From: Citrobacter gillenii
GTDB lineage: Bacteria > Pseudomonadota > Gammaproteobacteria > Enterobacterales > Enterobacteriaceae
Direction of reading: 5' to 3'
Assembly (NCBI RefSeq): GCF_013337685.1
Contig: NZ_SUQN01000002.1
Coordinates: 682,001-746,000 of the forward strand
DNA length: 64,000 nt
Made by a program: the position numbers and the translations under genes
Shown here: positions 1 to 7,955 of the stretch, one piece after another
Position numbering within the stretch: position 1 is the first letter of the stretch
Layout: the number at the start of each line of letters is the position of its first letter
The notes under the pieces: generated by a model
Seen by the model: the letters and a program-made list of their open reading frames with translations, nothing else
What the model was told of the DNA's origin: nothing
The model's database searches: none

Positions 1-1178
1 ATATCGGACATCCCCGGAACGATGATGCGGCAGGCGTACACGCCCAGATGCTCGTAATCAGCGATATACACTTCTTTATCTTCGGTTTTGAAGATAGCCA
101 TCAGGGTGGCGAACTCTTCTTCCGTGGTGCCGGAGAAATTCCAGTCAACGAACGGATAATCGGCATCTTGCTTGAACAAATCCCAGGAGATCAGACCGCT
201 GGAATCGATGAAGTGGGTTTCGAGGTTGGTATGCTCAGCCACTTCTTCATCATCAAAGGTCGGGGGCATAAAGACATCAAGATCTTTCAGACCGCGGCCC
301 TGCAACAGTTCAGTGACGGTACGCTCCAGTGCCACGCCGAAGTCCGGGTGGGCGCCAAATGACGCAAAGCAGGTCCCGTTAGCCGGGTTAAACAGTACTA
401 CGCAGATAACCGGGTATTTACCGCCCAGCGAGCCGTCATAGGCGAAAATTGGGAACCCTTCGGCTTCCAGTTTGGCGATGGACTCGACCACAGCCGGGTA
501 ACGCGCCAGCACGTCGGCTGGGATTTCCGGCAGACTGATGCTTTCTGCAATAATGCGGTTCTTCACATAACGTTCAAAGACTTCAGAAAGCCCCTGAACG
601 CGTGCTTCATTTGGGGTGTTACCGGCAGACATTCCGTTGGAAACGTACAGGTTGCCAATGATATTCATCGGAATGTACACGGTTTGGTTATCAGACTGGC
701 GGGTAAACGGCAGACCGCAAACGCCGCGTTCTTCATTGCCTGACTGCAGGTCGATCAGCATGCTGCCGGTCAGTTCATTTTCCGGATCGTAGAACGCGCG
801 CAGACGGGCATCCAACAGACCTTCTGGAACGTCATCCTCTTCGGTTAACGGGAACCATTTTTCGTTCGGATAATGCACGAATGGACCGTTAGCGACAGTT
901 TCACCCAGCCAGAAATCGGCAAAAAAGTAGTTGGTGGACAGACGCTCAAAATATTCGCCCAGCGCGGAAGCCAGCGCCGCTTTTTTCGTCGCGCCTTTAC
1001 CGTTGGTGAAACACAGTGCGCACTCTTTATCGCGAATATGCACAGACCAAACGTTAGGAACGGGGTTTAACCATGAGGCTTCTTCAATCTGGAAACCAAG
1101 GTCGAGTAATTTTTGCTGGAAGCGGGCGATGGAATCTTCCAGTGCGGCATCTTTGCCGGGAATAAATGTTTGCGTCAT
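1..1178 (-). CDS. ycaO: YcaO, ATP-dependent cyclodehydratase-family protein (3' end cut by window edge)
   Basis: About 392 N-terminal residues are present; the K-12 protein has 586. It starts MTQTFIPGKDAALEDSIARF at the ATG at 1178. The ATP/Mg-binding residues known for E. coli YcaO are visible at the same numbers: E75 and E78 in GEYFERLS, E191 in NEARVQ, and E199, E202 and R203 in SEVFERYV. YcaO enzymes activate amide backbones with ATP. The E. coli protein has been linked to RimO-dependent methylthiolation of ribosomal protein S12, but its own substrate is unsettled. It is divergent from ycaP and has no azoline dehydrogenase or precursor peptide gene beside it in the visible part. The C-terminal region lies outside the window. 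Confidence 0.96.
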   Translation of the reverse strand, partial: MTQTFIPGKDAALEDSIARFQQKLLDLGFQIEEASWLNPVPNVWSVHIRDKECALCFTNGKGATKKAALASALGEYFERLSTNYFFADFWLGETVANGPFVHYPNEKWFPLTEEDDVPEGLLDARLRAFYDPENELTGSMLIDLQSGNEERGVCGLPFTRQSDNQTVYIPMNIIGNLYVSNGMSAGNTPNEARVQGLSEVFERYVKNRIIAESISLPEIPADVLARYPAVVESIAKLEAEGFPIFAYDGSLGGKYPVICVVLFNPANGTCFASFGAHPDFGVALERTVTELLQGRGLKDLDVFMPPTFDDEEVAEHTNLETHFIDSSGLISWDLFKQDADYPFVDWNFSGTTEEEFATLMAIFKTEDKEVYIADYEHLGVYACRIIVPGMSD

Positions 1179-1313
1179 GAAAATCACTTTTGTCGTACGG
1201 AAAGCGCGCAATGATACGGGTTTTATATGAATGGCGCTATCGCCGCCACTGCGGTGACGCAAATAAAAGCGTTGACTATGCTTTCACACGATAACCCACG
1301 TTAAGAGTACAAA

Positions 1314-2006
1314 ATGAAAGCATTCGATTTACACCGTATGGCGCTGGATAAAGTGCCCATGGAGTTTCTGGGTGAGGTGGCGCTGCGCAGCTTGTATACC
1401 TTTATATTGGTTTTTCTGTTTTTAAAGCTCACGGGGCGGCGTGGTGTACGCCAGATGTCGCTTTTTGAAGTGTTGATTATCCTGACGCTTGGGTCGGCCG
1501 CGGGGGATGTGGCGTTTTATGACGATGTTCCGCTGCTACCGGTGCTGGTGGTATTCATTACCCTGGCGCTGCTGTATCGCTTAGTGATGTGGCTGATGGC
1601 ACACAGTGAAAAGCTGGAGGATCTGCTGGAGGGTAAACCGCTGGTGATCATCGAAGACGGCGAACTGTCATGGTCGAAGCTCAATAACGCCAATATGACG
1701 GAATTCGAGTTTTTTATGGAATTGCGGTTGAACGGTGTGGAGCAATTAGGGCAGGTGAAGCTCGCTATTCTGGAGACAAACGGGCAAATCAGCGTCTATT
1801 TCTTTGCCGATGAAGACGTCAAACCCGGTCTCAGCATTCTGCCTAAACACTGTACGCAACGCTTTAAGGTGGTACCGGCGGCAGGGGATTATGCCTGCGT
1901 ACGCTGTAGTGAGGTTATTCACATGCGCGCTGGGGATCATCAATTATGTCCGCGCTGTGCAAATCCAGAATGGACGAAGGCCAGTCGGGCAAAACGGGTC
2001 ACCTGA
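1314..2006 (+). CDS. ycaP: YcaP, DUF421 inner-membrane protein with C-terminal zinc-ribbon-like motif
   Basis: A 230-residue protein, the same length as K-12 YcaP. The N-terminal half holds hydrophobic segments at about residues 25-40, 52-66 and 75-96, followed by the soluble DUF421 (YetF-type) domain. The last 40 residues carry four cysteines as CxxC-x13-CxxC (C195, C198, C212, C215: YACVRCSE and LCPRCANP), which suggests a small metal-binding ribbon in the cytoplasm. The function is unknown. The gene is divergent from ycaO, with about 135 bases between them, and ends 214 bases before serC. Confidence 0.93.
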   Translation: MKAFDLHRMALDKVPMEFLGEVALRSLYTFILVFLFLKLTGRRGVRQMSLFEVLIILTLGSAAGDVAFYDDVPLLPVLVVFITLALLYRLVMWLMAHSEKLEDLLEGKPLVIIEDGELSWSKLNNANMTEFEFFMELRLNGVEQLGQVKLAILETNGQISVYFFADEDVKPGLSILPKHCTQRFKVVPAAGDYACVRCSEVIHMRAGDHQLCPRCANPEWTKASRAKRVT

Positions 2007-2220
2007 CAGCGAAAATATCGGTTTTGAGCCGTCAATCCGATAGATTCTGTTGTGTGACGAATGACACATTTTTCCCCTGACCCGTATTACCCATTGCGGC
2101 GCGTGTCGCTGAATGATAAAACCGATATCCACAGGAAAAACATATACCCAATGTCTGTCACAGGAATTATTGCCAACGACAGGATGTTGACCGGATAACA
2201 ACACAACGTGGTGAGGGGAA

Positions 2221-3309
2221 ATGACTCAGGTCTTCAATTTTAGTTCAGGCCCGGCAATGCTACCGGCGGACGTACTTAAACTGGCTCAACAGGATCTCCG
2301 CGACTGGAATGGTCTTGGCACGTCGGTGATGGAAATTAGCCACCGTGGTAAAGAGTTTATCCAGGTCGCAGAGGAAGCAGAGCAGGATTTTCGCGATCTC
2401 CTCAGCATTCCCTCCAACTACAAAGTGTTGTTCTGCCATGGCGGTGGTCGCGGTCAGTTCGCCGGGATCCCGCTCAATATTTTAGGCGATAAGACCACGG
2501 CAGATTACGTCGATGCCGGTTATTGGGCAGCCAGCGCCATTAAAGAAGCGAAGAAATACTGCACACCAAACGTGATTGATGCCAAAGTCACTGTTGACGG
2601 CCTGCGGGCGGTCACGCCAATGAGTGAATGGCAGCTTTCTGACAATGCGGCTTATCTGCACTATTGCCCGAACGAAACCATTGATGGTATTGCAATCGAT
2701 GAGACGCCGAATTTTGCCAGTAACGTTGTGGTGACCGCTGACCTGTCTTCCACCATCTTGTCTGGGCCGCTTGATGTTAGCCGCTATGGCGTAATCTACG
2801 CCGGCGCGCAGAAAAACATCGGCCCAGCGGGTCTGACGATCGTCATCGTACGTGAAGATTTACTCGGCAAAGCGCACGTGTCCTGCCCGTCGATCCTCGA
2901 TTACACCGTCCTGAACGACAATGACTCGATGTTTAACACGCCGCCGACATTTGCCTGGTACCTCTCTGGTCTGGTCTTTAAGTGGCTGAAAGCGCAAGGC
3001 GGCGTCAGCGCAATGGACAAAATTAACCAGCAAAAAGCGGAACTGTTGTACGGCGTCATTGATAACAGTGACTTCTATCGTAACGACGTTGCGAAGTCTA
3101 ACCGCTCGCGCATGAACGTTCCTTTCCAGTTGGCTGACAGCTCACTGGATAAACTGTTCCTGGAAGAGTCTTTTGCTGCTGGTCTGCATGCGCTGAAAGG
3201 GCATCGTGTGGTCGGTGGGATGCGCGCGTCTATCTACAATGCAATGCCGCTTGAAGGTGTGAAAGCGTTGACCGATTTCATGATCGATTTCGAGCGTCGC
3301 CGCGGCTAA
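2221..3309 (+). CDS. serC: Phosphoserine/phosphohydroxythreonine aminotransferase
   Basis: A 362-residue class V aminotransferase. It makes 3-phosphoserine in serine synthesis and 4-phosphohydroxythreonine in pyridoxal phosphate synthesis. The PLP lysine is K198 in [12 protein letters not shown]. The N-terminal GPAMLP and the [10 protein letters not shown] stretch near residue 73 are typical of the family. The ATG at 2221 follows GTGAGGGGAA, a good ribosome site. It is the first gene of the classic serC-aroA operon. A terminator-like hairpin follows 18 bases after the stop, so part of the transcription may end before aroA. Confidence 0.98.
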   Translation: MTQVFNFSSGPAMLPADVLKLAQQDLRDWNGLGTSVMEISHRGKEFIQVAEEAEQDFRDLLSIPSNYKVLFCHGGGRGQFAGIPLNILGDKTTADYVDAGYWAASAIKEAKKYCTPNVIDAKVTVDGLRAVTPMSEWQLSDNAAYLHYCPNETIDGIAIDETPNFASNVVVTADLSSTILSGPLDVSRYGVIYAGAQKNIGPAGLTIVIVREDLLGKAHVSCPSILDYTVLNDNDSMFNTPPTFAWYLSGLVFKWLKAQGGVSAMDKINQQKAELLYGVIDNSDFYRNDVAKSNRSRMNVPFQLADSSLDKLFLEESFAAGLHALKGHRVVGGMRASIYNAMPLEGVKALTDFMIDFERRRG

Positions 3310-3327
3310 TCTGCTGTTATTTTTCAT

Positions 3328-3353
3328 CCCCACAGCCAGCCTGTGGGGTTTTT
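3328..3353 (+). terminator. Intercistronic terminator/attenuator between serC and aroA
   Basis: A perfect 8-bp stem, CCCCACAG / CTGTGGGG, with a 5-base loop is followed by five T. It lies inside the serC-aroA operon, 26 bases before the aroA ATG. It probably lowers aroA expression relative to serC. Confidence 0.8.
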
Positions 3354-3379
3354 ATATCTGTTTTTGAGAGTTAAGTTTC

Positions 3380-4663
3380 ATGGAATCCCTGACGTTACAA
3401 CCCATTGCGCGGGTAGATGGCACCATCAATCTGCCTGGTTCTAAAAGTGTTTCTAACCGCGCTTTGCTGCTGGCTGCATTAGCAAATGGCACCACTGTCC
3501 TGACCAACCTGCTGGACAGTGATGATGTCCGCCATATGCTTAACGCGCTGAATGCGTTAGGGATTAGTTATACCCTTTCTGCCGATCGTACCCGCTGCGA
3601 AATCATCGGTAACGGCGGCGCGTTACAGGCCGAAGGTGCAGTCGAACTGTTTCTTGGCAACGCCGGCACCGCGATGCGTCCGCTGGCGGCTGCGCTGTGT
3701 CTGGGGCACAACGATATTGTGCTGACGGGTGAACCGCGTATGAAAGAGCGCCCGATTGGCCATCTGGTCGACGCGTTACGCCAGGGGGGCGCAAACATAG
3801 ATTACCTGGAGCAGGAAAACTATCCGCCTTTACGACTGCGCGGTGGTTTTATCGGTGGCCAGGTTGACGTGGACGGCAGCGTGTCCAGCCAGTTCCTCAC
3901 CGCGTTGCTGATGACCGCGCCGCTGGCGCCGCAGGATACGACTATCGCAATTAAAGGCGAGCTGGTATCAAAACCTTACATCGATATTACGCTAAACCTG
4001 ATGAAAACCTTTGGCGTTGAGATTGAGAACCAGAACTACCAACATTTTGTTGTCAATGGTGGACAGCAGTACCAGTCCCCTGGCGCATACCTGGTGGAAG
4101 GGGATGCGTCATCGGCCTCGTATTTCCTTGCAGCCGGAGCGATTAAAGGCGGTACGGTGAAAGTCACCGGGATTGGCCGCAACAGCATGCAGGGCGATAT
4201 TCGCTTTGCCGATGTGCTGGAAAAAATGGGCGCGACCGTGACGTGGGGAGATGACTTCATTGCCTGTACGCACGGGGAATTACACGCCATTGATATGGAT
4301 ATGAACCACATTCCGGATGCGGCGATGACGATTGCTACCGCGGCGCTGTTTGCGAAAGGCACCACGATTCTTCGCAACATCTACAACTGGCGAGTCAAGG
4401 AGACAGACCGTTTATTTGCGATGGCGACGGAGCTGCGTAAAGTGGGCGCTGAAGTGGAAGAGGGGCATGATTTTATCCGTATCACGCCACCTGCTACGTT
4501 AACATTTGCTGATATTGCGACCTATAACGATCACCGCATGGCGATGTGTTTCTCGCTGGTGGCGCTGTCTGACACGCCAGTCACTATTCTTGACCCTAAA
4601 TGCACGGCCAAAACCTTCCCGGATTATTTCGAACAGTTGGCACGTATTAGTACACCTGCCTGA
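3380..4663 (+). CDS. aroA: 5-enolpyruvylshikimate-3-phosphate synthase
   Basis: A 427-residue EPSP synthase, identical in length to K-12. It joins shikimate-3-phosphate and PEP in aromatic amino acid synthesis and is the target of glyphosate. Substrate-binding residues K22, S23 and R27 are in [14 protein letters not shown]. The [11 protein letters not shown] loop near residue 96 keeps the Gly and Pro found in glyphosate-sensitive class I enzymes. [26 protein letters not shown] and YNDHRMAM are the other active-site stretches. The ATG at 3380 follows GAGAGTTAAGTTTC, a weak ribosome site. Confidence 0.98.
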   Translation: MESLTLQPIARVDGTINLPGSKSVSNRALLLAALANGTTVLTNLLDSDDVRHMLNALNALGISYTLSADRTRCEIIGNGGALQAEGAVELFLGNAGTAMRPLAAALCLGHNDIVLTGEPRMKERPIGHLVDALRQGGANIDYLEQENYPPLRLRGGFIGGQVDVDGSVSSQFLTALLMTAPLAPQDTTIAIKGELVSKPYIDITLNLMKTFGVEIENQNYQHFVVNGGQQYQSPGAYLVEGDASSASYFLAAGAIKGGTVKVTGIGRNSMQGDIRFADVLEKMGATVTWGDDFIACTHGELHAIDMDMNHIPDAAMTIATAALFAKGTTILRNIYNWRVKETDRLFAMATELRKVGAEVEEGHDFIRITPPATLTFADIATYNDHRMAMCFSLVALSDTPVTILDPKCTAKTFPDYFEQLARISTPA

Positions 4664-4670
4664 TTTGATG

Positions 4671-4690
4671 GCCGCACTACCACGTGCGGC
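4671..4690 (+). terminator. Hairpin after aroA, without a clear T-tract
   Basis: A perfect 7-bp stem GCCGCAC / GTGCGGC with a 6-base loop begins 8 bases after the aroA stop. No T-run follows, so it may be an mRNA 3'-end stabiliser or part of a Rho-dependent terminator. In K-12 the ycaL gene occupies this place; here only 171 bases separate aroA from cmk. Confidence 0.4.
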
Positions 4691-4834
4691 ACATTCTGAC
4701 ATCCTCTATTGCCCATTTATTCTACACTCAGCTTCAATGATTCTGTATTTTTCACACAAAGATAACGATCGTTGACGTTGGCGCGTATAATGCGCGGCGT
4801 TTACGTTAACGTATGCCTGTTTAAGGAGAAAAAG

Positions 4835-5518
4835 ATGACGGCAATTGCCCCGGTTATTACCATTGATGGCCCAAGCGGTGCAGGTAAAGGCACCTTGTGC
4901 AAAGCAATGGCGGAAGCATTGCAGTGGCATCTGTTAGATTCTGGCGCGATTTATCGTGTACTGGCGCTTGCGGCGTTACATCACCATGTTGATGTCGCCT
5001 CTGAAGATGCGCTGGTCCCGCTGGCGTCACATCTGGATGTGCGTTTTATCTCAACAGACGGCAATCTGGAAGTTATCCTGGAAGGTGAAGATGTTAGCGG
5101 TGAAATCCGCACTCAGGAAGTGGCAAACGCCGCCTCTCAGGTTGCTGCGTTTCCCCGTGTGCGCGAAGCGCTGTTGCGTCGTCAACGCGCCTTCCGTGAA
5201 GCGCCGGGATTAATCGCTGACGGACGCGACATGGGGACCGTGGTATTCCCTGACGCGCCGGTGAAAATTTTTCTGGACGCTTCCTCGCAAGAACGTGCGC
5301 ATCGACGTATGCTACAGTTGCAGGAGAAGGGCTTTAGTGTTAACTTTGAACGCCTTTTGGCCGAGATCGAAGAACGCGACGACCGCGATCGAAACCGTGC
5401 GGTAGCGCCGTTAGTTCCTGCTGCTGATGCCTTAGTTTTGGATTCAACCCGATTAAGCATTGAGCAAGTGATTGAAAAAGCGTTACAATACGCGCGCCAA
5501 AAACTGGCACTCGCTTAA
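4835..5518 (+). CDS. cmk: Cytidylate kinase
   Basis: A 227-residue nucleoside monophosphate kinase that phosphorylates CMP and dCMP with ATP. The P-loop GPSGAGKGT is at residues 12-20, and [14 protein letters not shown] near residue 130 is typical of bacterial CMP kinases. An in-frame upstream ATG at 4772 exists, but the ATG at 4835 has the better ribosome site (AAGGAG, 8 bases upstream) and gives the family length. The gene lies just before rpsA, as in other enterobacteria, and read-through into rpsA is likely. Confidence 0.97.
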   Translation: MTAIAPVITIDGPSGAGKGTLCKAMAEALQWHLLDSGAIYRVLALAALHHHVDVASEDALVPLASHLDVRFISTDGNLEVILEGEDVSGEIRTQEVANAASQVAAFPRVREALLRRQRAFREAPGLIADGRDMGTVVFPDAPVKIFLDASSQERAHRRMLQLQEKGFSVNFERLLAEIEERDDRDRNRAVAPLVPAADALVLDSTRLSIEQVIEKALQYARQKLALA

Positions 5519-5631
5519 GTGCGACCGAATTTGCAGTACCCCCGTAGCAATGGAGTGTTAGCGGGTATGTTAAACAACCCCATCCGGCATGGAGCCAGGT
5601 GGACGTTAAATATGAAACCTGAAGATTAAAC
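5519..5631 (+). promoter_or_regulatory. rpsA leader with degenerate ribosome site
   Basis: This 113-base leader ends GAAGATTAAAC-ATG. There is no proper Shine-Dalgarno sequence, only GAAG at 5621-5624. In E. coli the folded rpsA leader, with a degenerate GAAG in place of an SD, is the site of S1 autoregulation. The arrangement here looks the same. I have not folded the RNA. Confidence 0.6.
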
Positions 5632-7305
5632 ATGACAGAATCTTTTGCTCAACTATTTGAAGAATCCTTAAAAACAATTGAAACCCGTCCGGGTTCCATC
5701 GTTCGTGGTGTTGTTGTTGCTATCGACAAAGATATCGTACTGGTTGACGCCGGTCTGAAATCTGAGTCTGCCATTCCGGCAGAGCAGTTCAAAAACGCCC
5801 AGGGCGAGCTGGAAATCCAGGTTGGTGACGAAGTTGACGTTGCTCTGGATGCAGTAGAAGACGGCTTCGGTGAAACTCTGCTGTCCCGTGAAAAAGCTAA
5901 ACGTCACGAAGCTTGGATCACGCTGGAAAAAGCTTACGAAGAAGCTGCGACCGTTACTGGTGTTATCAATGGCAAAGTCAAGGGTGGCTTCACTGTTGAG
6001 CTGAATGGTATTCGCGCGTTCCTGCCGGGTTCCCTGGTAGACGTTCGTCCGGTCCGCGACACGCTGCACCTGGAAGGCAAAGAGCTTGAATTCAAAGTAA
6101 TCAAGCTGGATCAGAAACGTAACAACGTCGTTGTTTCCCGTCGTGCCGTTATCGAATCCGAAAACAGCGCAGAACGCGATCAGCTGCTGGAAAACCTGCA
6201 GGAAGGCATGGAAGTTAAAGGTATCGTTAAGAACCTCACTGACTACGGTGCATTCGTTGATCTGGGTGGCGTTGACGGCCTGCTGCACATCACCGACATG
6301 GCATGGAAACGCGTTAAGCATCCAAGCGAAATCGTAAACGTTGGCGACGAAATCACTGTTAAAGTGCTGAAGTTCGACCGCGAGCGTACTCGTGTATCTC
6401 TGGGCCTGAAACAGCTGGGCGAAGATCCATGGGTAGCTATCGCTAAGCGTTATCCGGAAGGTACCAAACTGACTGGTCGCGTGACCAACCTGACCGACTA
6501 CGGCTGCTTCGTTGAAATCGAAGAAGGCGTTGAAGGCCTGGTTCACGTTTCCGAAATGGATTGGACCAACAAAAACATCCACCCGTCCAAAGTTGTTAAC
6601 GTTGGCGACGTAGTGGAAGTTATGGTTCTGGATATCGACGAAGAACGTCGTCGTATCTCCCTGGGTCTGAAGCAGTGCAAAAACAACCCATGGCAGCAGT
6701 TCGCGGAAACCCACAACAAGGGTGACCGTGTTGAAGGTAAAATCAAGTCTATCACTGACTTCGGTATCTTCATCGGCCTGGACGGCGGCATCGACGGCCT
6801 GGTTCACCTGTCTGACATCTCCTGGAACGTTGCAGGCGAAGAAGCAGTTCGTGAATACAAAAAAGGCGACGAAATCGCAGCAGTTGTTCTGCAGGTTGAC
6901 GCAGAACGTGAGCGTATCTCTCTGGGCGTTAAACAGCTCGCAGAAGATCCGTTCAACAACTGGGTTGCACTGAACAAGAAAGGCGCAATCGTAAACGGTA
7001 AAGTGACTGCAGTTGACGCTAAAGGCGCAACCGTAGAACTGGCTGACGGTGTTGAAGGTTACCTGCGCGCTTCTGAAGCTTCACGTGACCGCGTTGAAGA
7101 TGCAACTCTGGTTCTGAGCGTAGGCGACGACGTTGAAGCTAAATTCACCGGCGTTGATCGTAAGAACCGTGCAATCAGCCTGTCTGTTCGTGCTAAAGAC
7201 GAAGCTGATGAGAAAGATGCAATCGCAACTGTTAACAAACAGGAAGATGCAAACTTCTCTAACAACGCAATGGCTGAAGCTTTCAAAGCAGCTAAAGGCG
7301 AGTAA
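5632..7305 (+). CDS. rpsA: 30S ribosomal protein S1
   Basis: A 557-residue protein with six S1 RNA-binding repeats. Clear repeat cores occur at [38 protein letters not shown]..., [12 protein letters not shown]... and [15 protein letters not shown]. It brings mRNAs to the 30S subunit and represses its own translation. Codon use is strongly biased towards preferred codons. This creates a long antisense open frame at 5668-6807 that is not a gene. The spacing after cmk and the missing strong SD fit the known autoregulated gene. Confidence 0.99.
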   Translation: MTESFAQLFEESLKTIETRPGSIVRGVVVAIDKDIVLVDAGLKSESAIPAEQFKNAQGELEIQVGDEVDVALDAVEDGFGETLLSREKAKRHEAWITLEKAYEEAATVTGVINGKVKGGFTVELNGIRAFLPGSLVDVRPVRDTLHLEGKELEFKVIKLDQKRNNVVVSRRAVIESENSAERDQLLENLQEGMEVKGIVKNLTDYGAFVDLGGVDGLLHITDMAWKRVKHPSEIVNVGDEITVKVLKFDRERTRVSLGLKQLGEDPWVAIAKRYPEGTKLTGRVTNLTDYGCFVEIEEGVEGLVHVSEMDWTNKNIHPSKVVNVGDVVEVMVLDIDEERRRISLGLKQCKNNPWQQFAETHNKGDRVEGKIKSITDFGIFIGLDGGIDGLVHLSDISWNVAGEEAVREYKKGDEIAAVVLQVDAERERISLGVKQLAEDPFNNWVALNKKGAIVNGKVTAVDAKGATVELADGVEGYLRASEASRDRVEDATLVLSVGDDVEAKFTGVDRKNRAISLSVRAKDEADEKDAIATVNKQEDANFSNNAMAEAFKAAKGE

Positions 7306-7322
7306 TATCGAGTGCTTCAAAT

Positions 7323-7348
7323 CCTTTGTGCTATTAACAGCACAAAGG
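7323..7348 (+). repeat. Perfect 10-bp hairpin after rpsA
   Basis: CCTTTGTGCT / AGCACAAAGG with a 6-base loop begins 18 bases after the rpsA stop. No T-run follows. It is the first of three perfect hairpins in the rpsA-ihfB gap and may protect the rpsA mRNA 3' end. Confidence 0.6.
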
Positions 7349-7360
7349 GTAACGAGTAGC

Positions 7361-7389
7361 TTGACAGATTACAGGATTCGTCCTGTAAT
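7361..7389 (+). promoter_or_regulatory. Sigma70 promoter for ihfB with an embedded palindrome
   Basis: TTGACA (7361-7366), 17 bases, then TGTAAT (7384-7389) is close to consensus. The spacer and -10 box lie inside a perfect inverted repeat, GATTACAGGA-TTCG-TCCTGTAATC (7367-7390). Transcription would start near 7396, at the foot of the next hairpin. The palindrome could be an operator or a cruciform-prone element. The promoter is called from sequence only. Confidence 0.7.
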
Positions 7390-7397
7390 CAATGACA

Positions 7398-7419
7398 AAG
7401 GGCGGCTACGGCCGCCCTT
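7398..7419 (+). repeat. Very stable UACG-loop hairpin in the ihfB 5' region
   Basis: AAGGGCGGC / GCCGCCCTT is a perfect 9-bp stem closed by C(TACG)G, a UNCG tetraloop. No T-run follows (AATCAATG). It falls at the predicted 5' end of the ihfB mRNA, or acts as a barrier to rpsA read-through. Confidence 0.65.
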
Positions 7420-7464
7420 AATCAATGCAGCAGCTAATTTTGCCTTTAAGGAACCGGAGGAATC

Positions 7465-7749
7465 ATGACCAAGTCAGAATTGATCGAAAGACTTGCAACC
7501 CAGCAGCCTCACATTCCCGCGAAAGCGGTTGAAGACGCGGTAAAAGAGATGCTGGAACATATGGCCTCGACTCTGGCGCAGGGCGAGCGTATTGAAATCC
7601 GCGGTTTCGGTAGTTTTTCTCTGCATTACCGCGCACCACGTACCGGACGTAATCCGAAGACTGGCGATAAAGTGGATCTGGAAGGAAAATATGTTCCGCA
7701 CTTTAAACCGGGTAAAGAGCTGCGCGATCGCGCCAATATTTACGGCTAA
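7465..7749 (+). CDS. ihfB: Integration host factor subunit beta
   Basis: A 94-residue HU/IHF-family DNA-bending protein. The family arm is visible: [22 protein letters not shown] (about residues 45-66), with the intercalating proline in RNPKTG. It pairs with IhfA to bend DNA at specific sites. A strong ribosome site (CCGGAGGA) precedes the ATG. It lies downstream of rpsA with its own promoter at 7361. Confidence 0.98.
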   Translation: MTKSELIERLATQQPHIPAKAVEDAVKEMLEHMASTLAQGERIEIRGFGSFSLHYRAPRTGRNPKTGDKVDLEGKYVPHFKPGKELRDRANIYG

Positions 7750-7774
7750 GTTTTTCACAAAACTTAACGTCGAG

Positions 7775-7803
7775 AAAAGCACCTGTAGGGGTGCTTTTTT
7801 CAT
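7775..7803 (+). terminator. ihfB terminator
   Basis: AAAAGCACC / GGTGCTTTT stem with a 6-base loop, running into a T6 tract, 26 bases after the ihfB stop. Confidence 0.85.
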
Positions 7804-7955
7804 TTCTGCTTGCCCATATTGGAACCCGCCTCTCAGTTAAATTGCACATTACATCCTTCGCGTAATAACAGCAGAACACACGCCGGAAAACGAAAAATTG
7901 CTGCCAGACAACCGCTGCGTTGTCCTGCACACTTCCTGTAACAGGGAGGTGTTTT

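Noticed and set aside
5668-6807. A 379-codon open frame antisense to rpsA
   Set aside because: A shadow of strong codon bias in rpsA. It has no ribosome site, and its protein is low in complexity and unlike any family.
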